A model generated the notes under the pieces. The model had not been told where the DNA came from. It was given only the letters and a program-made list of their open reading frames with translations, and searched no databases. Position numbers and translations under genes: made by a program. 64,000 bases of DNA from Ichthyophis bannanicus. Its lineage: Eukaryota; Chordata; Amphibia; Gymnophiona; Ichthyophiidae. The stretch is taken from contig CM066031.1 in assembly GCA_033557465.1 (NCBI GenBank), forward strand, positions 173,073,043-173,137,042, written 5' to 3'. This document shows, piece by piece, positions 34,762 to 45,900 of this stretch (the first letter of the stretch is position 1; each line of letters opens with the position of its first letter).

Positions 34762-35316
34762 TCAACCCCCCCGCTGTACCACACATTCCAAGGCCTCCTG
34801 CCAGTCATTCAAAAGTAAATCGACACCGACAGGGGACACGTGTACCCCATCCAGCCGGTACAACCCAGCACAAGTAACCTCCACCCAGGGGTGCAAAACC
34901 TGAAACCCCCCCTGCTCACAAATCCAGCGCCCAATTTGCCGATTTATTTTTGTAAGACCCCGTGACCAGCGCCGTTGGGCCTTGCAAGCAGGCCTTGGAA
35001 TAATATCAGACCAAATTACAACAACCCCCGGGAACATGCGCAGCACCATGGCCACATCCCTCTTCACTGCTCTGATGAGCTGCTTGCACGTCCACGCAGT
35101 GAGGTCATTGCCCCCAAGATGCAGCAGCAGCCACTTCGGCCAGGGCTGTACTCGATCCAAGTGGCGAAGCAAAAGCATGAGCTCGCCCAGCCATAGTATG
35201 CCGCGCTTGCCCAGCCATAGTAACGACACTTTCGTCGGATCCAGTCCCAAATTCAGCCCCAAAGGCCGCACAGCCGCTCGCCGACCAGCCCAGAACACAA
35301 AGGAATGCCCAATCAT
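34762..35316 (-). CDS. Ngaro SGNH/GDSL-like hydrolase (184 aa)
   Basis: Three blocks of the SGNH hydrolase fold are visible. Block I is MIGHSFVFWA with Ser5 (GHS rather than the common GDS). Block III is HLGGND at 66-71. Block V is DGVHVSP, with Asp156 and His159 as the expected catalytic pair. SGNH-like ORFs are known downstream of the recombinase in some Ngaro elements and in CR1 ORF1; the substrate is unknown and an esterase role is inferred. The frame is intact. It lies 82 bp after the recombinase stop and ends just before B1, so it is likely translated from the same element RNA. Confidence 0.85.
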   Translation of the reverse strand: MIGHSFVFWAGRRAAVRPLGLNLGLDPTKVSLLWLGKRGILWLGELMLLLRHLDRVQPWPKWLLLHLGGNDLTAWTCKQLIRAVKRDVAMVLRMFPGVVVIWSDIIPRPACKAQRRWSRGLTKINRQIGRWICEQGGFQVLHPWVEVTCAGLYRLDGVHVSPVGVDLLLNDWQEALECVVQRGG

Positions 35317-35398
35317 CCAGCAACTCTGAGCAATTCTGACCCCATCTGCAAAAGAAAATAAAAGTTAAACCCTTATCAACCGCCCCCAGCCTCGTACA

Positions 35399-36367
35399 TC
35401 ACAAACGAACATAACCCCGGAAAGCCTGAGACCGCCATCTTCCAATATTCTGTATTTCTTGCTGCGACAAACCCGCAGCAGCAGCACTGGTGGCAGCACC
35501 GATGCGAAAGGAATGCGCAGCAAAAAAGTCTGCGCATTCACCCAAAAACCTCAGGACCATCCTCAGCACCGCTAACACCTGAAAACATGTCAGAACACGC
35601 TCATTCTCGTGGATGAAGAGCACCCCTTCTAAGGCCGGGCGCACTCGTAAGTACTCCTGCAGCGCAGCTACAGGGCAGGGGGGCAAGCCCTGAATCCTGC
35701 CCAACTGTACCCACAAACCCTTCCCCCGCTGATCTGTTTTAGATTTAGCCAGTAAAACTCGTAGTTGCCCCCCCTCGAAGCAAACATGTTGCCGCTGCAC
35801 AACCCCCAGAACCCCCCTATTGTGCGAGTTCGGAACCAACTCCCCCATCCTAAAGGCGCCGAAGAATGCCAAACAAAAGACCGCCTGAAATAGCACAGCC
35901 TCATACGAGGACGTAGCCACATGAGGCAACGCCCCGCACAAGCGCACCAACAACTCATGCGTTATCGGCCTCCGTGCATCTGGGGGCGTCGGCTCCTCCC
36001 GCCCCCAACCTTGCAGCAGTTTGCGGGCAAGGAAGCCCTCACCAGGAAAGTCCCAACCCACTGCTTTCACAAAAAATGCAAAGCCCGCTAAGAGTCTGCG
36101 TACTGAAGATCTAGCTAACCCGCGCCCTTTTGCCCAAACCACATATCGGCCCAACCACTGAGTGTCCAACACCCCTCCTCGCCATCCTGCATTCTCCAAA
36201 AAGGTGACTACTTGTTCACATCCCCGCAGATAGGCTGTCCACGTTCCAGGCGCGATCGATCTCTGCAGCATAACCTTCATCAGGGGAGGCCAAGACTCCA
36301 TAACCTCCAAGGGACTCTGCAGCCTTCCGATTCTGCTTCCGGCGCCAGTCTCCGAAATTGCTCCCAC
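35399..36367 (-). CDS. Ngaro tyrosine recombinase (322 aa)
   Basis: Catalyses strand exchange to integrate circular element DNA, by family knowledge. All catalytic positions are present: Arg173 (FGAFRMGEL), Lys210 (LLAKSK), HSFR at 285-288, Trp311 in GRW and Tyr319 (FRGYVRL). The N-terminal core-binding region (TWTAYLRGCEQVVTFLENAG and the SSVRRLLAGF helix) is complete. The frame is uninterrupted. Its start overlaps the end of the RT/RNase H frame by about 88 bp. The best-preserved enzyme in the window. Confidence 0.93.
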   Translation of the reverse strand: MGAISETGAGSRIGRLQSPLEVMESWPPLMKVMLQRSIAPGTWTAYLRGCEQVVTFLENAGWRGGVLDTQWLGRYVVWAKGRGLARSSVRRLLAGFAFFVKAVGWDFPGEGFLARKLLQGWGREEPTPPDARRPITHELLVRLCGALPHVATSSYEAVLFQAVFCLAFFGAFRMGELVPNSHNRGVLGVVQRQHVCFEGGQLRVLLAKSKTDQRGKGLWVQLGRIQGLPPCPVAALQEYLRVRPALEGVLFIHENERVLTCFQVLAVLRMVLRFLGECADFFAAHSFRIGAATSAAAAGLSQQEIQNIGRWRSQAFRGYVRL

Positions 36368-37431
36368 TTGAAATGGGAAAGAGCATCAGCAATCTCGTTA
36401 GAGCGCCCAGGGATATGCCGAGCCCTTATGAACACATTCAAACATAAACATGCTAACACCACCTCCCGCATCAGGTTCGCAACCCGAACACAACGCGGCA
36501 TGTAATGATTAACCACACTTACCACAGCCGCATTATCGCACCACCACACCACCCTTTTATTGCAAAATCTGTTCGGCCACAACTCCAAAGCCACCAGCAT
36601 GGGAAAGAGCTCAAGAAACATTATGTTGCTGGTGAGTCGGGACTCGTGCCACGCCTGAGGCCACCGCTCCGCACACCATGACCCACCGAAATAAATACCC
36701 ACCCCGAAGCCCCCTGCAGCATCAGTGTGCAATTGCAAATCTGCACTAGTAACCTCCGCTTCCAACAGCACCGTAGTTCCGTTAAATTCTTCCAGAAAAG
36801 CTGCCCATACCCGCAAATCAGCCTTGATCGCCGACGAGACCCTAATATGGTGATGCGCTCGGCGAACCCCAGCAGTCGCTGCCGCTAACCGCCGTGAAAA
36901 TACCCATCCCATAGGAATCACCCTACAAGCAAAATTGAACGAGCCAATCAACCTTTGCATCTCCCTCAAAGTTAATTTTGATGATATCAAAACATTAGCC
37001 ACCAAGACCCGCAGAGCCTGCACCTTATCCTGCGGAAGACGTGCTATCATGAGCTCCGAGTCCAGCTCAATCCCCAGGAATGTGAGCCTCGTAGCTGGGC
37101 CCTCCAACTTGCTTTCTGCCAACGGCACACCCAAGTCCAGAGACAACTCAAGAAAACCTTCCAGCAACACCCGGCACTCCCCAGACTGCACAGATCCCAC
37201 AAACAAAAAATCATCCAAATAGTGTACCACATTCGTATTACCCACCTTGCGCTCAAGAGCCCACTGAAGGAAGGAACTGAATTTTTCGAAGTAGGCGCAA
37301 GACACTGCACAGCCCATAGGCATGCATTTATCGAAATAAAAGCCATCCTCAAAACGAAAACCTAATAAATAAAAGGAGGCCGGGTGGACAGGTAAAAGCC
37401 GAAATGCAGATTCGATATCAACCTTCGGCAT
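36280..37431 (-). pseudogene. Ngaro RT palm and RNase H (383 codons, N-terminus frameshifted off)
   Basis: It begins at the first RT aspartate (VDIESAFRL, residue 5) and has the active-site box HYLDDF at 70-75. RNase H follows: Asp238 (LHTDAAGGFG), Glu275 (MFLELFP), Asp300 (WWCDNAAVV) and Asp350 (HIPGRSNEIADALS), all four expected acids. The upstream fingers domain is in another phase (37362-38102). The break is at the G run near 37437-37443, so one indel separates it from a full polymerase. The start at 37431 is not native. Confidence 0.92.
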
Positions 37432-38102
37432 TTCCGCCCCCGACCTGCATTCCGTACCAACTCAACCGCCTTATCAAAGGAAACGTATCGGACAGTACAC
37501 AATTCCCGCGGGATGAGGTCGTTGACTGACTCGCCCAAGGGACAGGATAAGTTATGGATCAGCCGAAATTTGCCGGGCTCTTTCTTAGGTATTATACCCA
37601 ATGGCGAAACCACCATCCTTTCGAAAGGCTGCACCGGAAATGGGCCTGCTACTCTCCCGAGCTGCAACTCCGCTGCTAACTTCTCCCGCACTATCGGCGC
37701 AAAGTGCTGAGCCGAAAGAGAATTCCTCGTCGGCACCCCAGCAACCTGCCCACACACCGGAATCACAAAACCAAACTTAAAACCCGAATACAAAACCTTC
37801 CTATCCTTTCTCCTTGGATAAAGACTCAGCCACCCCTTTAAAACATCCACCTTAATTGGGGTGGGAGCAAGGCCCAATAGCTCTTTATTGCTTTGCGACA
37901 GGCGCCGAGACCACAGAGACCCCTTTTTTGAGACACTTTGTCCCTGGATGGGCCCCGCCACAGATAGAGCACACGTGTCTAAATTTGCAGTCCGGAAATG
38001 GATACACGGTCTTGTTGTAACGCCAACAAACATCACCTGCTCTGCTTCCGACCGCTCGCAGCTGTGCACCGTTTCCTCCCCCATGAAAGGAACGACCCGC
38101 AC
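37362..38102 (-). pseudogene. Ngaro RT N-terminal (fingers) region
   Basis: Carries YSGFKFGFVIPV, VREKLAAELQLGRVAGPF and VVSPLGIIPKKEPGKFRLIHNLS, the conserved YR-retrotransposon RT motifs, then SVNDLIP and VSFDKAVELV. After AVELVRNAGRG it runs out of phase at the G run. It overlaps the end of gag (37885-38102) in another frame, as usual for Ngaro ORF2. Confidence 0.9.
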
Positions 38103-39186
38103 TCGCAGTACTACTCAATGTACCTTTTACCCCACTCCCCCCACCCACCTTGGCCGACATTTGGGTCAACCACAAGTTAATATCTTGCATACCCCAGCAC
38201 ACTGATCTGTTCTCCTCCATCTTGTCTCGGAACTTCTCGTCGTAATTTAACCATGCCCACCCATCGTGCGTCTGCGACGCTTCCAGAATTGAGTCAGCAT
38301 ATGACAACAACATCTCATACTGCTCCGGGTAATGCTGACCCCACACACTCGCTAACCGCAAGAAAGCTCGGGTCCAGTTAACTACGTGTCGGGAAACTTT
38401 CTTGACGCGCCCAGCTTTCTCATCCTCCTTCCGCTTCTTCCTACTTTCCCCTGAGCGCTTCCTGCCCTCTAAAAGCCTGAAAATATCAATATAACGACGC
38501 TTTGCAATTTTTCGCCGCAACCTCTTAGGAACCCCCTCCCATAACTCTGAAATAGCCACCGCAGTAGGAGCGTCTCTTGCTGGCCTCGTTCCCGATACAC
38601 CCTTGCCCGTCCCCCCCACAGGCCTACGCTCCCCGGACGAGGACGACGAAGAAGACAACCCGTCAGAGGACGTCGAAGACTCCGAAGAACTCGACCTACG
38701 ACGCCGTCTACAAGAATGCCTGCGCTTCTTACTGCGTTTACCGCTCTGCTTATCCGGCCCATGAACCTTCTCCAAACCCACAATCTCCGTGTCCTGCAAC
38801 TCACCTGCCGAGCTTGCAGCTGACGTCACAGCCAAGGCTGGACTCGCCACTGCTGTGCCAAGCTCCACCTGCCGTTGCATCCCTTCAACCACGCTGGACG
38901 TGAGCCCCGCCGCCACTCTCCTTCGCGCCGCCGGAGTATCCTGATCCGCTGGCACCGCTCCTGCTTCTCCGAAGGCTGAGGCTTCCCGCGCAGCTGCCTG
39001 CGGATACATCAGGGAACCCGGTGGAGACAAAATAGGAAAAGAAGGGGGAGGGAAAACAGCAGGGGGCCGCACTGGTTGCCACGCCTTCAGCCAGTCAGAT
39101 CTAGAGGAACCTTGACCCCCCCCAACCAATGCGCCCAGAATGGCTGTAAACCCCACGACCCTAAACTGCCGGGCCCTGCTTGCCAA
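37885..39186 (-). pseudogene. Ngaro gag-like protein, C-terminal 433 codons
   Basis: Contains an Arg/Ser-rich stretch (RRRRSSSSESS followed by a serine run, about residues 170-200). A conserved core follows, with LWEGVPKRLRRKIAKRRYIDI and HVVNWTRAFLRLASVWGQ. The C-terminus has a zinc-finger-like array (CWRYN, DCKFRHVCSICGGAHPGTKC) typical of Ngaro gag. The N-terminal part is in another phase (39087-39746); the switch is at the G run near 39116-39123. Confidence 0.88.
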
Positions 39187-39746
39187 CCCAAGTGGGATGC
39201 CCTACCGCTACCATCCCAATTATAGGAACCAGCAGGCCCCATACCGCCTTCTCCACTGTACCAACTATCTAAGTTAGCAGTGCCAGGCACCTGTTCAGCC
39301 CCTTGGGCCACCACTGCCTCCCTGCCTCCAGTGCCAGCCCCAAGCCCAGCTCCCAGTGCAGGCTCCACCTCCCTGACACTCCCCGAACCACCAGCCCTCT
39401 GGCGACCTGGCCGTCTGGACACCCTACCCCTTGACCTAGCACCCCGACTCTCAACCACAGAGAAAGACCTACCCCGCCCCCGAGTAGTCCCTGCTTCCCT
39501 AGCGTGACCCACACGCGCAGGCCCCTGCCGCCCACGCCTAACCGCGAGGCTCCCTCTGTCTCCCGATGCTCCCCTCAAACCTGATAACTCCTCCTCTGCC
39601 ATGCGGTCTTGCACCGCCTGCCCCCTACCGCTCCCATGTCTCTGGCTAGGCCTCTTGCCCCCTGCCCTTACCTTACCACGGGCCATCAAACCAAGAAGGC
39701 TCCCCTCCCAAGGCAGCTGCTTCTTAGAAACAGACCCCTCACACAC
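39087..39746 (-). pseudogene. Ngaro gag-like protein, N-terminal part
   Basis: A basic, Gly/Arg/Ser-rich low-complexity segment of 219 codons. It ends shortly after a G run, where the reading should pass into the 433-codon frame. Rejoining phases would give a gag of roughly 620 residues, within the size range of the family. Assignment rests mainly on position and shared overlap. Confidence 0.65.
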
Positions 39747-40318
39747 ACTCTTAGTAAACCACTAGAACACTTCTTTTGTCCTTTTTTTATTTTTTTTTTT
39801 ATTTTTTTTATTAGAACAAAGCCCTAGAAAAACTGGCCCCTCACACAAACCCCTCAGTACCACGAAGAACCCCTTTATTTATTTATTATTATTATTTTTT
39901 AATAATTATTAGCGTTTGAATGAACAAAGCCCTGCCAGGGTAAGAAATGAAGTTGGCTGTACGCGAAGAAATGAAGCTGGCAGTAGGCTTGTACAATAGC
40001 AATCCGGAGGTCAGGACCCTTTATCCCAGCAACCCTTTTTTTTTTTTTTGTATATAACCACACTCACTGGGTCCCCGAAGCACGCTGGCTTACCACTAAT
40101 CGGGCCTCCGCTCACCGCCACGGACCTCGAACACGCCCGGGACCACAACGTACCGGCTGCCTCGTCCTCCGCACAGCACCGCCGCACGCCTCACCCCTCA
40201 CAGCACCGGCTGCCTCGTCCTCCGCCGCCGCATGCCTCGCGCAGAGCCCTCTTCGACCCGCCAGGCACCACTACCCAAGAAGGCCTCTCAAACCGACCGC
40301 CGAAGAGCAAAATTGAAG

Positions 40319-40592
40319 AGCCGGTCCGCCGCTCGCCTGCCGCCCAGAAAGGAGGAACCGCCAGCCCACCTCCCTTTTAAACCCTCGGGCACGGATTGAT
40401 TTCATTGGCTCCGCTCCTCTCGGACCGCGGAGCCAATGAGTTTAAATGACGCGAGCATCATTCACATGCGCCGCACGCATGCTCACCCCTTGCCCCCCCC
40501 CCCCCATCAGCCTCCATAGCGGCAGGGTCCCGGCTCCGGGCCGATCACCCGGTTACCCTCGTCCTCCGGGACCCTGCCGGCGTCCTCTCTGT
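40319..40592 (-). repeat. Ngaro split direct repeat A1 (5' end)
   Basis: Copy of A2 (34041-34311); marks the 5' end of the element on the minus strand and probably contains promoter function. Confidence 0.9.
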
Positions 40593-40627
40593 ACTTGTGA
40601 TACCCTCAATAAAAATATTTTTTTTAA

Positions 40628-41031
40628 AAAAAGCAGAGAGTAGGGTTAAATGGCCAATTTTCTCAATGGAAAAAGATGAATAGTGCAGTACCCCAGGGAT
40701 CTGTGCTCGGCCCTCTGATTTTTTTATTTATTTTATTTATCTACATTCTTTTATATACCGCGCTATTCTGCATCAGTGCGGTTTACATTGAAGAAACTGA
40801 AATTACATTGAACAGGGCATTATAACTTGGAGATAACTATTTTACAGGGAACATGTAACATGATTGGCATATTCATAAATGACCTGGAATGGGAATAATC
40901 AGTGAGGTGATCAAAAGTGCAGATGATACAAAAGTATTCAAAGTTGTTAAGACGCAAGAGGATTGTGAAAAATTGCAAGAGGAACCTTGATAAATTGCAA
41001 GACTCAACGTTCACATGGCAGACGAAACTTA
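40628..41031 (+). pseudogene. CR1 LINE, second and third pieces with a SINE/LINE tail between
   Basis: 40628-40721 encodes a degraded MANFLNGK and VPQGSVLGPL-type RT block; 40859-41031 continues with IFINDLEWE and ADDTKVFKVV, the CR1 active-site region. Between them (about 40722-40858) is a minus-strand tail with ATATACCGCGCTATTCTG and ATTTATTTTATTTA, the same tail as the SINE at 26797. The CR1 breaks again at TTA 41029-41031 where E5 begins. Confidence 0.85.
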
Positions 41032-41325
41032 GGGGTATGTTTACTAAACCGTCTTAACGTGCGCTCGGCGATAGTGTGCAGGTTGCCATAAAAGGAGTGG
41101 GCGTTTCAGTCTTAAAGCAGCAAAACGGGAGTATCGCGCGATAACGCGCACTGCTGCGCACATTATCGGGTGAAGCGCCACTAAGCACATTAACGCGCGG
41201 TAGTCTTAAGTAGGCGCCCAGACATGCAAACATAGAAACAGAGGTGTAGCACAATGGTTAATAGAAGCCACAAAAAGCAAGAGGCTAAGATGTCAGGATG
41301 AATTCAGTAGTTTATTAGAAAAGAT

Positions 41326-41363
41326 CCCCAACGCGTTTCGGCAGATTGTGCCTTAATCAGGGG
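41326..41363 (-). ncRNA. Hammerhead-ribozyme-like motif, left arm (core mutated)
   Basis: On the minus strand: CCCC, CTGATTA, AGGCACAATCTGCC, GAAA, CGCGTT, GGGG. Compared with the right arm the core CTGATGA has become CTGATTA. That changes the base corresponding to G8, a catalytic position in hammerheads, so this copy is expected to be inactive. It is in the sense orientation of the element. Confidence 0.65.
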
Positions 41364-42601
41364 TTTGCAGCTAAAATACAAATATGTGTATTGATAAACA
41401 TAAAAACACAAATAATAATAATGAATATAATCAAAAAGACAAAGAGGAAATGATAAAAATTAAAACTTAAAAATCAAAACAAAAAACAATGTTGATTATA
41501 AAATGGGACTGTTGAAAATACATAAATAAAGTTATTGCTCCAAAGAAATATGTACAATGCAGGACATGAAAATTATAATATACATAATTTATATTATGAA
41601 CTGTAAAGTAATAGTAATAATTAGTACCAATAATAAGATTAAGGGGTATGTTTACTAAAATGCGGTAAACATGAATCACGCGCGTTGTACGACATTAATG
41701 AGCGCAAGTGCAGTATAGCGCGCGTAATCACGTGCCAACGAGCGTTAATGTCATACTACGCGCGTTAACCGTTGTTAACGATCGGTAATCCCCGCGGCGC
41801 AGTAAAACAATGCAGAAGGAGGAAAGAAGGCAGAGAGAAGGGGTCAATGGGCGGAGAGTGGGCGTGGAGAGGCTCCCCTCACACTAACGCGCTGAATTGC
41901 ACAGCACAATTCCAACGCGAATGAAAACCTGCCGTTAAAGGGGAGAGAAACCATTTAGCTGTCAGCAATGTATAGCACAGGCAGGGAAACCCAAAAAAAG
42001 TGATAAGTGTGAAACATGTGCACAGAACATAAGAGCACAGAAACACTGAGAATGACCCAAACAAACGGATAAAAACAAGAACCAAGTTGGGCAACAGTGG
42101 TATCAATGAGACCCCCCTCCCCCCGAGTAAGCTCTATAGCACAGAGATAAATTGTGGAAGGGACTAAACACCGTCCCCATACAAGAGGAATGGACCCACA
42201 GTGAAATAACGCTGTTCATGGTGTCCTCAACCACCAGACAGGGTGCCTATGGCGTGCACATGTCCCGCAACAGCATGGCGGGCATGTTGGAATGGCAACT
42301 GGACAGATGCTGGAGAAGGGGATACAGAGGGCCGCAGGCGGCACATGTCAAGGTACCACCAGGGAACGCACCATCTATGTGAGAACATGGTGGCGCAGTG
42401 CACAAAAGCACTGTAATCAGAAGCAGAAAGTCACAGGTTCAAGTCCCAGCTGTGGATCCTGCCAACCCACACTGCATATTTTACCCACCACTGCAAAGTC
42501 CTAATACAGACAGAACCTTATTTGCAGATGACCTAAACATGCCCATAACACCGACATCCCACCCTACAGAGCACAGACACCAACCTACCCAATACCTATA
42601 G

Positions 42602-42832
42602 CAGAGCCCCCAAATGCAGCCCCTACCCAATACCTATAGCAGAGCCCCCAAATGCAGCCCTGGAGTGCCAAACACCCATTGCGTTTCCCTACTGCCTCTG
42701 AGAAAGATGCCTGTGCTGCATATCTATGCACCACCCCCATGGTATGCAGATGTAGCTCATGCATATTTATGAGGGACAGCTTGAAAACCCGAACAGTGTT
42801 TGGAACACCAGGACTGGAGTTGGGAAACTCTG
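42602..42832. mobile_element. hAT-like MITE with a small tandem duplication, E6 copy
   Basis: Same MITE as 7075-7264. Its left end CAGAGCCCCCAAATGCAG occurs twice (from 42602 and from 42640) because a segment of about 38 bp including the flank has been duplicated. Right end GAGTTGGGAAACTCTG. Confidence 0.7.
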
Positions 42833-44405
42833 CCGTAAAGCAGCAGCCAACAGGGCCAGACACACCCACACACACACACAGGCCCCATTGGCCAATGCCT
42901 CCTGGTGAGGCAGGACAGTGGGCCCTGCCTGTGTCTCCCAATACTAGCAGTTGCATACCTTAGCAATGCCACCCTACACCTGGGTATATGGTACACAGCT
43001 ATCAAACGTTTCCTATGATAACTGGCAGATATCAATTCCTACGTTAAGCACATTTTGCTCATTGAGCTCCACCATAACAATCAGTCTGATGTCTGCGGTG
43101 TGTGCTGCAGATTTGGTCTCTGATAGTGTTTACCACCCTGGGGAGTGACCCCCAACAGTATTGCGTACCATATCCATGCCTGTACTGTGCCCAGGACTGG
43201 TGTGGTGGGTATGACTGCTGAACACCTCTATAGTAGCACAATGCTGACATAGGTGTGGGGGTGGCTGTCTGTATATCCAGTGTGTGGTGGCTGCAAACAC
43301 CTTCCACAGCCCACACTGCCAGCAATGTTGCCAGTATTGGGCTGCCAATGTGCATAATGAGGAGCAAGGTACCATGGGTATAGGTCGGACAGGGTGGCCT
43401 GGCCAGGGTGCATCTGCACAGGGCATAGGGCAGTGACAGGCACATATTAGTGCCAGGCCACCACCTACACAGACAGGGTGACCTCAGTATGTCCTGCTGA
43501 GAGATCACTCTCACCCTGACTGTGCAGTGACCACAGCATGGCTAGGCACCCTCATAGTGCTATATAGTAGTTTTTGCATGTGATAGATATGGGTTTTCTT
43601 TTGGGGTCCAGTCACTGATTTATCTGCTTGGTGTGTATGCTGGCATCCTAGTTCTGGGTGCATGCATCTCCAGTGGGCACATGCACTATTGACTAACTAG
43701 CAGACTGCAGTTGGTATGTGTCTTGATGGAGTGGCTTGCAGGGTGCAGTAGCTGATGGCTTGCAGCAGGAGAATATCAGATGGTGGTGGGGTGCATCTTA
43801 CCATATCCAAGCCTAATGTCTGTCTGCTATTGTGTTATGGATGTGTACAGAGCTGCATTAACTGCCTTCTGGGGTGTCTGTTCCTCAGCAGGCCGGGGTT
43901 GATGTTCACCTCTACTGCAGGGAGGTGGAATGTGGCTCTATTGTTGGGTGACCCTCTTTGCCGCCCTGGGGGAGGGGGTACATGGGGGCTATACCTGACT
44001 GAAACAGACATGGCCTCTTTCAGCCATGGATGGTGCTGTGGACCTGGTGCTGGGCGCCTCACCGCACCCTCAGGGTGAGCACAGTACCCGCACAATGTGA
44101 CGGTGTGTAGCTACTCTGTGCCAGTACAACATACGGTCAGTACCCCCTACCAGGCCGAGGTGCTGTGGGAGTGCACATGGTCACTTCCCCCTACCAGGCC
44201 AAGGTGCTGTGGGGGTGCATTCCCCATGGTGTGTATCTGTGGACAGCTGATTTGCATGTGCAGTGCATCATGGGTGTGACTGGCACAATCCAACCCTGGG
44301 AAACTCCAGAACCTGCTCACAGGCTCTGATAAACCATAGGCCATCACACGTACATCTGTTAGCATAATGCATAGGTGCAAGACACCCTACAGAGTCTGTA
44401 ATATG

Positions 44406-44535
44406 AGGTGCCCATGCTGGTAAAAACACACGTACCCACGCACGATTGTACACACGCACCAACGTACGCAGCTACGCCCGTGGCAATGCACGCAGCCACG
44501 CACGCAGCCTCGCACGCACCAATGTACGTGGCTAG
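44406..44535. repeat. ACGCACGCAGC-type CpG repeat in E6
   Basis: Short repeats such as ACGCACGCAGCC, ACGCACCAA and ACGTACG, flanked by AAAAACACACGT and TGCGAGGGTGTGTTT. It sits where other copies carry the CCCTATA-GGCGCC palindrome, so the filling of this slot differs between element copies. Confidence 0.6.
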
Positions 44536-45900
44536 GCACACTGCGAGGGTGTGTTTCTGACACCACTACTCAACGTAAAGAAAAACATGCCTCCTCATTC
44601 CCTATGTAATGTACAGGGTGATGCCTGGGCCAGCCTTCTGCGTTAGGCACACTGGGGACTCGAACCCATGCTGCCTGTAACAGCGGTCAGTACAGTAACC
44701 ATTGTGCTACAGCTCTGTTTCAGTGCTTTGTGTCTGAACGCCTTCTTACGATTAACGCGCAGTAACGCGCCACGGCGCCCTGTAACGCTTGTTAGTTTTT
44801 GGAACGCGCGTTAGTGGTAACAATGTACCGCCCATGTCCTTATTTGGGGTTTCTGTCACTACCGCGGCTCCTAACGCGAATTGCACTAACGCAGTTTAGT
44901 AAACATACCCCTAAATTTGTTAAGTTAAAACATAAATAAAAAGGAAGAAACTAGTGACGCTCATGCGAACACATATGTAGAGAATCAAGTCACAACACTT
45001 TTACTTACAAAACACCCAATGTCTGACTGCTTGTAAAGTCCTAAGTCCAGGAATGGACCTGTTCCGTCTCTAGACACTAATGAGGCTTGGTGTCGTCTGT
45101 GTCCAACTGAAAATTAGACCAACTGCGTATTGTATTAATTAAATCAAGAGAAGTAAACAAATGAATACGCAACAGGTGAAAACCCTTATTGGATACAAGT
45201 TCAAACCTGGTATAGTATTTTACAGTATCTTAGATTACTAATCTGTGGGAATGCACTTAATGTAATCGAGGACCTTTAGTCTAGCGTACATGGTAATGCT
45301 AAAGAATGAAGAAAGAAATAAATTAATAACTTTTAAAATAAATTTAAAATAGGACTAACGTCTCTGAATGTGTCGTGGGTCCAGAACAAACCTGGATATC
45401 ATAAATTATGGGCTAAGATGTAGACATGAAGATTGTAATTAAAGGATTCAGGCAGGACCCTGTCACTATATAAACGTGTTGAAAGAGCAGCGTAGTTAGT
45501 ACAATGTGACTATGTAAAGTAAACATACACAGAAGTGGTGTCTGAAAGTTAACCACATTATTGTGCTGTGTTACAAATAAAATGAACAGCGTTAACTGGC
45601 AAATCTTTTGAAATTGTAAATAACCATGAAACCTGTTGTTATACTTAATCAAAGTTGGAACACAAGGTTGAAAATCTGAATAGAGGAACTAGCGAAAATC
45701 ATGGAATTCAATGTAACCTAGAGAGCATTTCAAAGTAAAAATCATATGCTATTATAAACTGTATGAAAACCGTGTATAAAAGCCGTTTTGTTGAAAAATA
45801 AAAATAAAAATAAATGAATTAAATAATTTATGCGAATAAAATTGTATGAATATATGCTGTGCCATTATTAAAAAACAATACGAATTGCATGCTTTAAGTT

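Larger units (their letters stand above)
33556..40592 (-). mobile_element. Ngaro tyrosine-recombinase retrotransposon, near complete
   Basis: Split direct repeats are in the canonical Ngaro order on the minus strand: A1 (40592-40319), ORFs, B1 (34703-34312), A2 (34311-34041), B2 (33957-33556). Coding order is gag, RT/RNase H, tyrosine recombinase, SGNH hydrolase. Damage is limited to frameshifts at G runs in gag and RT. The insertion splits a CR1 RT; flanks rejoin as GAACTGGTTG and AAAAAGCAGAG. 39747-40318 is 5' leader without a gene. A 35-bp AATAAAAATA-rich scrap (40593-40627) of unknown origin lies outside A1. Confidence 0.93.
41643..44911 (+). mobile_element. PIF/Harbinger-like non-autonomous element, copy E6, inside the PLE
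   Basis: Ends GGGGTATGTTTACTAAAA and GTTTAGTAAACATACCCC. TAA flanks both ends (41640-41642 and 44912-44914). The opposite PLE arm keeps the uninterrupted site at 47912-47914 on the other strand, proving the 3-bp duplication. Length 3269 bp, E2 orientation. tRNA-like modules include about 42390-42455 (B box GGTTCAAGTCC). No transposase. Confidence 0.8.

Noticed and set aside
34762..35316. Bacterial gene transfer for the SGNH hydrolase
   Set aside because: It sits in order between the recombinase and direct repeat B1 of Ngaro, where such ORFs are known.
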